Shown piece after piece: positions 37,201 to 46,149 of a stretch of DNA of 64,000 nt (position 1 is its first letter; every line of letters starts with the position of its first letter). Below the pieces are notes generated by a model, which ran no database searches, had not been told where the DNA came from, and saw only the letters and a list, made by a program, of their open reading frames with translations. Both the position numbers and the translations under genes were made by a program. Where the stretch lies: positions 186,001 through 250,000 of the forward strand of contig NZ_BNAF01000006.1 in NCBI RefSeq assembly GCF_014653155.1, written 5' to 3'. Source of the stretch: Sphingobacterium griseoflavum (lineage in GTDB: Bacteria > Bacteroidota > Bacteroidia > Sphingobacteriales > Sphingobacteriaceae).

Positions 37201-37696
37201 CTATGTTTGGGATGCCAATAATCAACAAGTTGTTGGCAATACGGAGGCAAGTGTATTTGGAAATGTTGGAACGTCGGTCAACTTTAAAGGGCTATCGATA
37301 CAAATTATTGGTAATTATTCCTTGGGTGGGGATATCTACAATCAGACACTGATGAACAAGATTGAAAACAATATTGCTTATCAGAATGCTGATCGTCGTG
37401 TATTGGAAGAACGATGGCGGCAGCCTGGGGATAAGACGAGATACAAAGCTATCGATGATCAGTCTTTTACACAACCCTCGAGCCGCTTTATACAGACCGA
37501 GTCTTACCTCCGACTTTCGACAATCAATGTCAATTATTCATTTAGTAATGTCATCCTAAATAGGTTTGCGTTGGAAAGGTTGCGGCTTAACTTCTCCATG
37601 AACGATATGTTTCGTTGGAGCACGGTACGCATGGAGCGTGGGATAAGCTATCCCTATGCCCGGGAGTTTAATTTTGGTGTAATGGTTCAATTTTAG
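34289..37696 (+). CDS. SusC/RagA TonB-dependent transducer with STN domain
   Basis: The 1135-residue protein has a signal ending TVTAQ (about 45), an STN domain (about 46-125, ITLHEKKSSMYSILEKIRKQ), a carboxypeptidase-regulatory-like domain (about 149-225), TonB box DEAVVTGYT and a plug domain containing IMDGFEVP and GSRGGNGVVVIETR. The barrel runs to AREFNFGVMVQF. The signal peptide is unusually far in, behind a basic stretch of about 20 residues; a later start is possible, but the ATG at 34289 is the first after the FecR gene. STN contacts FecR, so this is both importer and signal transducer. Its SusD partner immediately downstream is broken, which may impair import. Confidence 0.95.
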   Translation: MKWKFNHFGKRMADTFLPKDFSSCLSILALCGLLLSGFIGTVTAQRITLHEKKSSMYSILEKIRKQANVDLIGDLSLLENSKPINIQVEDIDIELVLREIATGQDVDLIFRNNTILVCRKKPLPNSANKNQLEPAKHQIKEQRQLRVEGRVSDVVGNPLVGVSIKIIGRARYDILSGENGQFYVTANEPVELLFSMVGYESQQFKVVREELIQVTMRQVEHKIDEAVVTGYTRVRRDNFTGAATMVTRQELEKFNSTNIFTVLQALDPSFKVDERVNAGSNPNVMPQINIRGVSSVGEYAVNAPLIIMDGFEVPITTLYDIDVNRIETISILKDASSTSLYGSRGGNGVVVIETRLPKDGKFTVNYDMKPSVSMVDLSDYNLMNAAEKLAYEKFADLYTSKSGDAAWDLIQQEHYDNLLAKREQNLLSGVNTYWLKQPIRNTLSINHSLRMEGGENGVRYSLEGGYFDNSGVMKESGRTRGNAGFTLIYRMPNALTFRNVATYLYTKAYDSPYGNFESYTLLNPYEKIYDDQGKYNIRFGELGRWYNWGTTIFNPLYNAGLGFRSDQASQTLQNNMSIEWFAWPKLTIRASGTVVRTSSDIDKYKSPFHTDYTNITEASLKGGYTFGNQNFTKYEGRVDLQYSNNFGRHQFVANTVAEIRKQNAVGNLHTVTGYVDDRFMTPQMALQYAIGSLPTSTSLPVRSVGFLGSLFYTYHNKYNVSSTLRSDGASIYGTQNRFGTFWSAGFSYNMHNEEWFKNNILSRLRWYLNAGTSSTVSEFNVGMVSTSYNFLSGRNYYSQYAAIYSGQGNPAVRWPEQQQRSIGAELGVKGDFLKVDVSFYDRITNRMISTVNVAPSFGFYDHKFSQNLGKVQNKGFEAMANMRILNNYAKDFSWYISLGAVRNRSQLKEISNELRTLNESLVKKDEKGHVIQPSQFYQQGQSLGVIRAVPSLGIDPANGRELFRDRNGNVTYVWDANNQQVVGNTEASVFGNVGTSVNFKGLSIQIIGNYSLGGDIYNQTLMNKIENNIAYQNADRRVLEERWRQPGDKTRYKAIDDQSFTQPSSRFIQTESYLRLSTINVNYSFSNVILNRFALERLRLNFSMNDMFRWSTVRMERGISYPYAREFNFGVMVQF

Positions 37697-37699
37697 ATT

Positions 37700-38682
37700 A
37701 TGAGAAAGTTAATATTTGCATTCGTGATGCTCGGCACATTGCCGGGCTGCGAAAAGTTCTTAAATGTGAATCCAACGGATAAAGCATATGAGGAAGACCT
37801 CTTTACCGATCGCTCAGGTTTTAATGCGGCACTTGCCGGTGTATACGAAACGTTGAATACGGACACGCTGTATGGTCGGGAAATGAAATATGGTTTCATG
37901 GAAAGTCTGGTCGGATCATATAATGTGAGTAACTCGGCCCATAGGACTTGCTGAGCGCCGGAAAATACGCGGAAGAGGTTATTGACGAATTGAAAGCAAC
38001 GCGAAGCATTAGGATGGCGCTTTCCAGTGAAAATGGATCCGTTGGTAACACACGTATGCCCATGGAAAATATTTTTGCCTTATTTTCCAGTAGATTAGGA
38101 GCAAAGGTCAGCCATGTTTTTCCGCAGGCGGATGCGTCAACCACAAGTTCGACTTCACCGTTTTTATTTCCGAATTACACTTGGCTGCGAACGAATCTCT
38201 ACAACAACGCCATACATGGCTCGCTCAACGACGCGCGTCTAGCCGGCTGGTTTGTGCGACCCAATACATCGTATCCCTGGAAACTTTCCAAGTACCTATT
38301 TGAGCAAAACCGTCTGCCGTCAGATGCAAACTATAGGCCTTTGTATGAGAGCAAAGTCATTGGCTTGCACACGATTTATATGATTGCAGCGGAAAACTAT
38401 GCATCCATCAACCCGGAAAAGGCAATGGATTATCTAAACTTTGTCCGGAATACTAGAAATATCACCATGGATCTTACGCTGAGCACTGATATGACCCCGC
38501 AGAACATCAAGGATCTGATATTTGACGAAATGCGTAAGGAAAATATAGGCGAAGGATATTTATTCACAGAATATAAGCGCCTTTTTCGACCCATAGATCG
38601 AGTTATTCCGGTGCAGCCAACGAAAGAAATCTTTAGGCTGCCGATCCCAGCAGATGAACTGCTGTATAATCCTCAAAACTAA
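37700..38682 (+). pseudogene. SusD/RagB gene with internal deletion and frameshift
   Basis: The first 84 codons (37700-37954) encode a lipoprotein signal (GTLPGC), CEKFLNVNPTDKAYEEDLFTD-like SusD start sequence and about 40 more residues, ending SAHRTC-stop. The second part (37948-38682), in a different frame, resumes at LLSAGKYAEEVIDEL and runs to a proper SusD end (FRLPIPADELLYNPQN). Related SusD proteins are about 450-500 residues; the two parts give roughly 320. The missing 130-160 residues are the central TPR block that normally contains the EALALRAxxHFDLLRLYG-like helix. Deletion plus frame change at about 37935-37950 explains it. The neighbours before and after are intact, so this is a local lesion. 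The remaining 244-codon part has only a TTG start and is probably not expressed as a working protein. Confidence 0.85.
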
Positions 38683-38687
38683 TCAAT

Positions 38688-39458
38688 ATGAAAAGCTATT
38701 TTCTTCTCTTTTTCACTTTGCTGATATGGAGTGCATGCGATACAAACAATGGCTTGCTTGAATTTGATACCGATCAAAGCTACATTTATTTTGCCTATCC
38801 AAATGCCAATACCCGAGCGGCAGAGAGATACATGGATAGTGTCTATTACAGTTTTGCGCTGGATGCCGATCTGCAACGCAAGCAAAAGACAATCGCGGTG
38901 CCTATTCGGGTGGGTGGCATGTCAAGTTCCTATAGTCGAACTTATGCTTACATCGTGGAAGATTATTCCCGGTATGACCCCCAGACAGTGGAATTCTCTT
39001 CCCCAGTGATCGGAGCAAATAAATTCGTGGATACTTTGTTTATCAAATTTCAGCGATCCAAGCAGATGGAATCTGAGCCAACTGTACTGTATCTGCGCAT
39101 GCAAGGAAATAATGAATTTGTTCCAGGGAACGTTTATAATCAAAAGCTAAAAATTATCATTGATGACATCCTAAACGAACCCCTTTGGTGGAATACTTGG
39201 AAGAACTATTTTGGGCCATATCAAAAGGAGATATTTCAACAATGGATGCAGATTTACTACTTCGGAGCAGATCCATCGCCTGACCTTACAACAGCTGCTC
39301 CCGGGCCGGTATATTATTGGAATAATATGCCTACGTCAGCTTTTTCCAGTTGGTATCCGGTGACATTTAACTATATCCAAGTGCTCAAGCAATATTTTAT
39401 CGACCATCCGGTCTATCCGGAAGGCGACCGGACAAAAGAACGAATTCAATTACCTTAA
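38688..39458 (+). CDS. DUF4843-family lipoprotein
   Basis: The 256-residue lipoprotein (signal ending IWSAC) has an N-terminal beta domain with FDTDQSYIYFAYP, YSFALDADL and VPIRVGG, followed by a Trp-rich C-terminal region WWNTWKNYFGPYQKEIFQQW. This is the DUF4843 layout, seen next to SusD and PKD-like lipoproteins in Bacteroidota. It lies 5 bases after the broken SusD and 11 before the PKD-like gene. A surface-exposed accessory binding role is inferred. No catalytic residues stand out. Confidence 0.8.
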   Translation: MKSYFLLFFTLLIWSACDTNNGLLEFDTDQSYIYFAYPNANTRAAERYMDSVYYSFALDADLQRKQKTIAVPIRVGGMSSSYSRTYAYIVEDYSRYDPQTVEFSSPVIGANKFVDTLFIKFQRSKQMESEPTVLYLRMQGNNEFVPGNVYNQKLKIIIDDILNEPLWWNTWKNYFGPYQKEIFQQWMQIYYFGADPSPDLTTAAPGPVYYWNNMPTSAFSSWYPVTFNYIQVLKQYFIDHPVYPEGDRTKERIQLP

Positions 39459-39469
39459 CAGTTACGCTC

Positions 39470-40939
39470 ATGAACTTAAAAAGTCTAATTTATATCCTGT
39501 GCCTATTCATTCCTTTAGTTGAAGGTTGCTCCACAGATTTGGGCAATTATGACTACAAAGACATAAATGCCATTGCGATAACCGGTTTGTTGGAAAATAC
39601 TCATCCCACCGGTAGGATCTATGAAATTCCGTTTCATGATACCCTCCGATTAAACCCTACAGTCACAGGTTCTTTGTCAGGTAGTGATACCAGTTTGTTG
39701 ACTTTTGAATGGAAGGTGGATGCGGTGACTGTAAGTAATACAAAAAATCTTTTTTATGTAGCGAACAAACGATACGGAAAGATTTCCGCAGAATTTCGGG
39801 TTACAGATAAATCGACGGGCACGAAGACCAGCTATAGTTGCTTCTTGAATATTGTGAATCCTTATAAATGGGGCTACTATGTATTGACGCAGAACAGAGC
39901 GAAAGAGGCCTCGCTCTATTGCTTATCCAGTATTGCTAAAAAAAACTCGTTTGATAAGGTTCTGCTATCCAACTTAAATAATTTGGGAAAAAATCCGCTT
40001 TCTATCTCCGGAACGAAAAAATACGGTGCCTCGTCTTCGGACTTTTTTAATGTTTTGACCATTGCTGTTGAGGATGCTGTAAATCCCGTAGTCGTTATCG
40101 ATTCCCGCGAGTTCGTCCCCACTTTACTGTACAATTCGTCAAGTTACGTAGGCGGAGGGAATTTCGTGTTTCGGCCGACTCAGGTACAGGCCGATCTCTT
40201 CCATGAGGTTATCTATGCTGTTAATGAGGGTAAGTTCCATGTGTTAAGAAAAGGTACGATTGCACTGCCAGCGTTTATCAATGATCCTTCAGATTATAAA
40301 GTAGCTCCAAATGGGATTGCTACACCACTTGGAAACGCGCGTTTTTTTATGAGCATATACGACGAAAACAATAAAAGAGTGCGTGTCTGGGATAATGGCA
40401 TAACCAGCAACGAATATAATTATGTAAATGACTATGAGGGAATTGCCGGAGAGGAATTGATGAACGGAAAAACTTTTATAGCCTGTAGCTACGCAAATAT
40501 TCCATCGATCAACCAGATTTATCTCTTCAGTCAGGATCGTCAATTGTATTCCTATCGTTTGGATTATGGTGCAGATTATAAACCCATTGCTTTCAGTCAG
40601 TTGGGCACTGCAGTAGCGCCAACATCCAGCCGTATTGGTTATGTTTATTTTGACGGGCGCACAAGTAGATGGTACCTGGCAGCTGGCAAGACCATTTACA
40701 TGGCTTCTTACTTGGGGCTTGCATTACAAAAATACGTGCAACTCCCATCGGATGCTATCGGCGATATTGTCAAGTTCAAGATTCTTGATGGAAAAGTAAT
40801 GATTGCGACAAATGATACAGCAAACGGTAAACAGGGCTCCATCTATATCTACAATGCCAATACGATGGTGTTGGAACAAGCCCACAAACATGTTGTTGAC
40901 GAAATTGTTGATGTGCATTTAGGTATACTGGTAGAGTGA
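39470..40939 (+). CDS. PKD-like family surface lipoprotein
   Basis: The 489-residue lipoprotein (signal ending LVEGC) starts with a PKD-like domain (about 25-130, including FEWKVDAVTVSNTKNLFYVANKRYG-type strands and a TGTKTSYSC motif). A beta-propeller-like C-terminal region follows (about 135-489; repeated strands such as GYYVLTQNRAKEASLYCLS and GYVYFDGRTSRWYLA). This matches the PKD-like lipoprotein that usually follows DUF4843 in SusC/SusD operons. It is the last gene of PUL 2. The natural substrate is unknown, because the operon contains no glycosidase. Confidence 0.82.
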   Translation: MNLKSLIYILCLFIPLVEGCSTDLGNYDYKDINAIAITGLLENTHPTGRIYEIPFHDTLRLNPTVTGSLSGSDTSLLTFEWKVDAVTVSNTKNLFYVANKRYGKISAEFRVTDKSTGTKTSYSCFLNIVNPYKWGYYVLTQNRAKEASLYCLSSIAKKNSFDKVLLSNLNNLGKNPLSISGTKKYGASSSDFFNVLTIAVEDAVNPVVVIDSREFVPTLLYNSSSYVGGGNFVFRPTQVQADLFHEVIYAVNEGKFHVLRKGTIALPAFINDPSDYKVAPNGIATPLGNARFFMSIYDENNKRVRVWDNGITSNEYNYVNDYEGIAGEELMNGKTFIACSYANIPSINQIYLFSQDRQLYSYRLDYGADYKPIAFSQLGTAVAPTSSRIGYVYFDGRTSRWYLAAGKTIYMASYLGLALQKYVQLPSDAIGDIVKFKILDGKVMIATNDTANGKQGSIYIYNANTMVLEQAHKHVVDEIVDVHLGILVE

Positions 40940-41238
40940 TCAGTTGAAGGGCAAGGTATGAGTATTTGCATGACCGATAAAAATCGAATTATTAAAAAAA
41001 ATATGAACTGATGATCAATATTTTTACCCCCCTATGCAATGCCATGAGGAGAGTTGCTGATTTTCCAGCTGTAGGAAATGAGAGGCTAAACATTTACACC
41101 TCAAGGATTGTTTACTAGTGTCGGCCTATATCACGAATAGTCTATGCACAACAACCTATTTCGTTAGCGCTCGGCTTTAAAAGACATAATAATTTGTAGA
41201 TTTGTTTCACTTTCATTCATCATGAAATTAAGTGATCT
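40940..41238. other. Spacer before the orphan kinase, with promoter candidate
   Basis: This 299-base A/T-rich gap has no convincing gene. CGAT-AAAA-ATCG at about 40977-40988 followed by an A-run could be a weak terminator. TAGATTTG at 41197-41204 matches the -7 consensus TAnnTTTG and lies 35 bases before the kinase ATG; the -33 region (GCTTTA at about 41174) is weak. Confidence 0.45.
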
Positions 41239-44184
41239 ATGCACGACGAAAAAACCAGGGAGCAGCAACGGCTGGCTGCACTGAAGTCCTACAATATCTT
41301 AGATACCGAAATCGAGTCCGATTATGAGGAACTTACTGAATTAGCTGCTGCAATTTGCGGTACGCCTATTGCACTCATCAGTTTGGTGGACGAAAATCGG
41401 CAGTGGTTTAAATCCCATAAAGGGATTGATGCAAAAGAAACGGAAAGGTCCGCTTCATTTTGCGCACATGCAATCTTAAATCCGACGGAACTGATGCAAG
41501 TAGAGGACGCAAATCAAGATCCTCGTTTTTGGAACAATCCATTGGTTACCGGCGATCCGCATATTTCGTTCTATGCCGGTATGCCATTAGTTGATGATGA
41601 TGGTTTCGCGTTAGGATCGCTGTGTGTAATCGATCAGCAGCCGAGAAAGCTTAATGATACACAGCGAAACGCGCTCCAAACACTATCCAAGCAGGTCGTC
41701 AACAAATTGTTGCTAAGAAAAAGATTACGGGAACTTGAAACAGCGAACCAAAACAACATACAGCTCCACGAAAAGAGTTTAGCGAGCGAACATAGCCTAC
41801 GTTTGATCATCGAGCAATCGCCAACAGCTATCATTGTATTTCGAGGTAAAAACCTGAACATTGAGGCCGTTAATCCTGCAATGCTTACACTCCTCAATCA
41901 AAAGGCGGACATCACCGGCAAGGATTTGCTGACGGTTATTCCAGAGTTGGAAGGACAACCAGCTTACGAACTATTGCACCATATTTATAGAACCGGTGAG
42001 ACCGTATACCGATATGATACGCCTGTTAGCTTGAATCGTAACGGTCGTCTTGAAACTGGTTATTTCAATTTTACCTACGCACCATTGATGGATGAGGGTA
42101 AAGTTGTCGGTATTGTCGATATGGCGGTCGAAGTAACCGAACAGGTAAGCGCGCGTTTGGCCATTGAGGAAAGTGCGCATCAGATGCGCGAGATGGTACA
42201 GAACGCTGCTATGGGCATGTGTATTATCCGGGGGCAGGAGTTGGTCATCGAAATAGCCAATGAGCCTATGCTCGCAATATGGACACGTACTGCCGAACAA
42301 GTATTAGGCAAGCGTCTTACGGATATTTTTCCCGAAGTAATAGACCAGCCCTTTCCGGAGATGCTACGCAACGTGCTTCGCACCGGCGAAACATTGTCCA
42401 TACCCGAACTTAGTGCAGATATTGCCGACACCGATGGGAAAATCAATAGAATATACATCGATTTTACGTATAAACCGCTGCGAAATTCGGAGGGTAAGCC
42501 ACAGGCGATAATCGCGACCGTAATCGATATTACCGAAACGGTTAATGCACGCAAAAGACTGGAGGAGAATCAAATCGAACTGACACAAACGAATAGGGAA
42601 CTTGGTACCGTTAACGAGGAATACATCGCACTGAATGAGGAGCTGATGGCATCCAACGAGCAACTCCTATTAGCCGAAGAAAGTTTGATCGATTTAAATG
42701 AGCGAATCAGCATTGCCATCGATGCGGGCGGATTGGGATACACCGAAGTCGACTTAACTACGGGCAACATGCTCTGCAACGACACGTTTAAGAGCTTTTA
42801 TGACCGTAAGCCCAGCGATGAGTTCACTTATCCCCAGATGTTTGAAATGATGCTCCCTTCTTATCGCGAGGAAGTTAGAGCGAAGGTAATGAAAGCGAGA
42901 GAGGAGGGGTCTTTATACCATGCTGTTTACCAGATACAATGGGCTGATGGATCTCTTCATTGGATAAGCGCATACGGGCGTGCGCGTTACGATAATAACG
43001 GGAATTCCGATCGCATGGTTGCTATGGTCTCTGATGTTACCGAGCAGAAGGAAGCACAGCAAGCCATAGAGAAATTAAATGAGGAGCTGCAGCAAGCATT
43101 AGCACATGCGAAGGCAAGTGAAGAGCGGATGAACACGGCAATCTCCGCCGCCGATATGGGGACTTGGTTTATCAATCTGGAGTCTAATGAAATGGTCGTC
43201 ACAGAGCGTACAAAAGAACTCTTCGGTTTCCATGCACAGGATCGTATCACGCTTGAGGACTGTATGTCCCAAATTGCACAGACACATCGTCAAGATGTGA
43301 TGGAGGCAATCCAAGCTACAATAACCGATGGCATACCCTATAATGTGGAATATCCAATTGTCGGATTTCACGATCAGCAGATACGATGGGTCAAGGCAAT
43401 AGGGAAGCGATATACAACGATTGGTAGCAGTCCCGTCAGCCATTTTTCAGGTACAGTTATGGATATTACCGCTCGCAAGGCAAACGATCAACTGAAACAA
43501 GATTTTATCGGAATCGTAAGTCATGAAATGCGCTCACCATTGACTTCTTTAAAAGGTTACGTGCAGATTCTCGGCGCGAAATCCCAAAAAGCAAATGATG
43601 GCTTTTCTTCAGAAATGGCGACCAAGGCTGTTCGCCAGATAGATCGTATGGCCACACTGATCAGTGGCTTTTTAGATGTGGCCCGTGTGGAAGAAGGCAA
43701 GATCTACTTTAACAAAACCAGCTTTGACTTGCGCGAGTTGATCGTGCGAGTTGAAGAAGAATCGCAGGTGACCATTCAAACCCACCAAATTGTCTTCAGC
43801 GCGAGCGAAAGTGCATATGTGAAAGCCGACTACGACAAGATTGAACAAGTGGTTCTTAATTTTATCAATAACGCCGTAAAGTATTCCAGTAAAGATAGCA
43901 CGATCCACGTTTCCTGTAGCAACCACGAGGGGAAAACGCGCGTGCGTGTCAAAGACCAAGGTATGGGAATATCATTGAAAGATCAAGCCCATGTATTTGA
44001 GCGATTTTATCGCGTAGTAGGAAGCCACACTGAAAATATAAGTGGCTTTGGCATCGGCCTTTATTTATGTCGGGAGATCATAGAAGGACATGGGGGCAAG
44101 ATCGGTGTAGAAAGTGTGCCCGGCCAAGGGAGCGTATTTTGGTTCGAGTTAACGTTGCTAGCTGGTCAATCTTCACCCGAGTAG
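41239..44184 (+). CDS. GAF/multi-PAS hybrid-input sensor histidine kinase, cytoplasmic
   Basis: The 981-residue protein has no membrane segment. Domains in order are GAF (about 10-165; LISLVDENRQWFKSHKG, SFCAHAIL, FYAGMPL), four PAS domains (about 185-310, 312-440, 490-610 and 640-750, each ending in a VTEQ or ITET/ITARK-type motif) and a coiled coil at about 440-485 (long Glu/Leu heptads). HisKA with VSHEMRSP (His762) and a HATPase domain (NFINNAVKYS, DQGMGIS, GFGIGLYLC) complete it. There is no receiver domain and no response regulator gene beside it, so it is an orphan kinase. It converges with the GH43 gene, only 3 bases between stops. Input is probably a redox, light or metabolite signal through PAS/GAF; nothing more specific can be read. 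Confidence 0.92.
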   Translation: MHDEKTREQQRLAALKSYNILDTEIESDYEELTELAAAICGTPIALISLVDENRQWFKSHKGIDAKETERSASFCAHAILNPTELMQVEDANQDPRFWNNPLVTGDPHISFYAGMPLVDDDGFALGSLCVIDQQPRKLNDTQRNALQTLSKQVVNKLLLRKRLRELETANQNNIQLHEKSLASEHSLRLIIEQSPTAIIVFRGKNLNIEAVNPAMLTLLNQKADITGKDLLTVIPELEGQPAYELLHHIYRTGETVYRYDTPVSLNRNGRLETGYFNFTYAPLMDEGKVVGIVDMAVEVTEQVSARLAIEESAHQMREMVQNAAMGMCIIRGQELVIEIANEPMLAIWTRTAEQVLGKRLTDIFPEVIDQPFPEMLRNVLRTGETLSIPELSADIADTDGKINRIYIDFTYKPLRNSEGKPQAIIATVIDITETVNARKRLEENQIELTQTNRELGTVNEEYIALNEELMASNEQLLLAEESLIDLNERISIAIDAGGLGYTEVDLTTGNMLCNDTFKSFYDRKPSDEFTYPQMFEMMLPSYREEVRAKVMKAREEGSLYHAVYQIQWADGSLHWISAYGRARYDNNGNSDRMVAMVSDVTEQKEAQQAIEKLNEELQQALAHAKASEERMNTAISAADMGTWFINLESNEMVVTERTKELFGFHAQDRITLEDCMSQIAQTHRQDVMEAIQATITDGIPYNVEYPIVGFHDQQIRWVKAIGKRYTTIGSSPVSHFSGTVMDITARKANDQLKQDFIGIVSHEMRSPLTSLKGYVQILGAKSQKANDGFSSEMATKAVRQIDRMATLISGFLDVARVEEGKIYFNKTSFDLRELIVRVEEESQVTIQTHQIVFSASESAYVKADYDKIEQVVLNFINNAVKYSSKDSTIHVSCSNHEGKTRVRVKDQGMGISLKDQAHVFERFYRVVGSHTENISGFGIGLYLCREIIEGHGGKIGVESVPGQGSVFWFELTLLAGQSSPE

Positions 44185-44187
44185 ACC

Positions 44188-46149
44188 TTACCGCTCCCCA
44201 CCGACGCCTTTGCTACTCATTTCGATTTTCTCAATCAACCCTGTATTGCCATAGGTAAGTGGTTCTACGCATACTGCCCTGCTGTAACTGCCTCCGTCGG
44301 GATTGATACTGCCGTTGTGGTAGAAAAAATACCAGTTATTCCGAAATTCCTGAATGGCAGGGTGGGTAGTATTGCTATTCCCAGCAATCTCGCTCAAAAG
44401 ACCTTTGTAGTGATAGGGGCCTTCAAAAGCGTCGGCCATCGCGTATGCAATTTTTTCTGGAAATTCGGTAGCATAACTTAGGTAGTATTTGCCAGCCCGC
44501 TTGTGGATCCAAGGTGCTTCGGTGAACTCGAAGCCAGGGAAGTGGATTGTTTTTATCGGTCCTTCTATTTCCAGCATATTTTCTTTGAGCCGAGCGTAGT
44601 AGCACACTTTGTTCCCCCAGATAATCCAAGCCTGTTCATCATCATCTATAAATATGGCCGGATCTATGCAGCGCCAGGAATGCGTTGCACCGAAGCAATC
44701 GTCGTTGGTAAGGAGCGGTTTTCCGAGCGCATCTTTGAAGGGGCCTTCTGGACGTTCAGCTACCGCCACGCCTATTCCGGATCCATTTGTACTGATATAC
44801 CAATAGTATTTATCGCCTCGTTTTACAACGTGTCCGGCATAAGCATCGCCCGTCTTATCCCATTTAAAATCGGTTATTCGTAAAGGCGTTGGATAGTGCG
44901 TCCAATTAACCATATCTTTTGTCGAGAAAACACACCAATCTTTCATACGATATCCGCGTTGGTTTCCCTCGTAGTCGTGCCCTGTATACAGCCATAGCGT
45001 ACCGCCATCGACCAAGGTCGCTGGATCAGCGGTGTACACATGCGTAAAGAGTGGGTTGCCAGTGGATCGAAATGTGTAGGTATCACCTTTCTCCTCCGGT
45101 ACGAGTAAGGTATACGGAACGCCAGACCATCGATCATGTAGTGCTCTTGCTTCTGCTTTTGTGATACCGATGACACTGCCATGCCGCGGATGGAATGGCG
45201 TTTGGAGGGGTCTCGGTTTTTGGGAAAAAGCATACAGATCATTGCTACGCTGGAATTCGTAGCGACCATCGCTGTATAAATCATACATCAGTGTATACTC
45301 CTCTGTATTGTTTAGCTTGAAGACACTCGATCCCTCCACAACGACTGAGGTATCTGCGTATGCATCTATATATTGAAAGTCCTCGACATAAGGACCCCAC
45401 AATGACTTACTGGTAGCCTGTTGTATGCCGTTCTTAATCTCCCTGCCTTGCTCGTCTTTTGTATTTCCTTTATAAAAAAAATGGTAAATACCGTCTTTAA
45501 CACAAATATCGCCATCGATACCTCCAAATTTGGGACTGAAAATAAGTTTTGGCACACTTTCGAAACCCGAAAAATCTTCATTGGCATATGCTGCATAGAA
45601 GTCCAGATCATTATTGTGATGAAATCTTACCGTAAAATAGACGAGATATTTTCCTACTTGCGCGTCGTAAAGCGTTTGCGGTGCCCAAACCCATTTTACA
45701 TTAGAGAATTCTTCTGGATACAACTTCGCCAAATCTATAACACAGTGCTTCCAATCCAAAAGATTGGACGAGTGCATCAGAACAATGCCGGGATTGCTTT
45801 CCCATCCATTTTTCATGGTATTCATATCGGTGGCTACCAGGTAGTAGTTTCCGGGATGTTCCCCCCGAAGGATATGCGGATCACGTATCCCACCGCTCGA
45901 TGCGATCTCTTGCGAGGGAATGATAGGTTTATTGCTGTTAAGCGCTGTCCAGTGGATAGCGTCGGCACTGCAAGCAAAGCGCAACTGTTCTTGCGTTTCC
46001 TTATCTCCAGCACCCTCAAAGTACGCAAAAAGATAGCCGCACAGATCGTCTGGCTGACGCTGACCAACTGCATGGTAAGGAATAGTATAAAAAAGAATAA
46101 CAATTAAGTAACTTAATCGGAGCCAATGTATGTTTCTTGTTTTCATCAT
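44188..46149 (-). CDS. Tandem GH43-GH43 glycoside hydrolase, secreted
   Basis: About 653 residues with signal peptide (ending AVGQ). The ATG at 46149 is preferred over the TTG at 46155; a second ATG follows at 46146. Two five-bladed propellers are fused. The N-terminal domain (about 30-325) has GGIRDPHIL (Asp base), GGIDGDICVKDGIYHFFY (Asp modulator) and VVEGSSVFKL (Glu acid). The C-terminal domain (about 330-640) has TADPATLVDGGTLWLY, SWRCIDPAIFIDDDEQAWIIWG and FTEAPWIHKRAGKYYLSY. Both triads look intact, so both may be active. GH43 enzymes are inverting arabinofuranosidases, xylosidases or galactosidases. No transporter adjoins it; the decayed rhamnosidase/SusCD/GH2 group 5 kb away could share a pectin or arabinogalactan target. 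Confidence 0.88.
   Translation of the reverse strand: MMKTRNIHWLRLSYLIVILFYTIPYHAVGQRQPDDLCGYLFAYFEGAGDKETQEQLRFACSADAIHWTALNSNKPIIPSQEIASSGGIRDPHILRGEHPGNYYLVATDMNTMKNGWESNPGIVLMHSSNLLDWKHCVIDLAKLYPEEFSNVKWVWAPQTLYDAQVGKYLVYFTVRFHHNNDLDFYAAYANEDFSGFESVPKLIFSPKFGGIDGDICVKDGIYHFFYKGNTKDEQGREIKNGIQQATSKSLWGPYVEDFQYIDAYADTSVVVEGSSVFKLNNTEEYTLMYDLYSDGRYEFQRSNDLYAFSQKPRPLQTPFHPRHGSVIGITKAEARALHDRWSGVPYTLLVPEEKGDTYTFRSTGNPLFTHVYTADPATLVDGGTLWLYTGHDYEGNQRGYRMKDWCVFSTKDMVNWTHYPTPLRITDFKWDKTGDAYAGHVVKRGDKYYWYISTNGSGIGVAVAERPEGPFKDALGKPLLTNDDCFGATHSWRCIDPAIFIDDDEQAWIIWGNKVCYYARLKENMLEIEGPIKTIHFPGFEFTEAPWIHKRAGKYYLSYATEFPEKIAYAMADAFEGPYHYKGLLSEIAGNSNTTHPAIQEFRNNWYFFYHNGSINPDGGSYSRAVCVEPLTYGNTGLIEKIEMSSKGVGGER

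Noticed and set aside
45421..46107. 228-codon plus-strand frame within the GH43 gene
   Set aside because: It lies antisense to strong GH43 motifs on the minus strand; codon pattern is a shadow.
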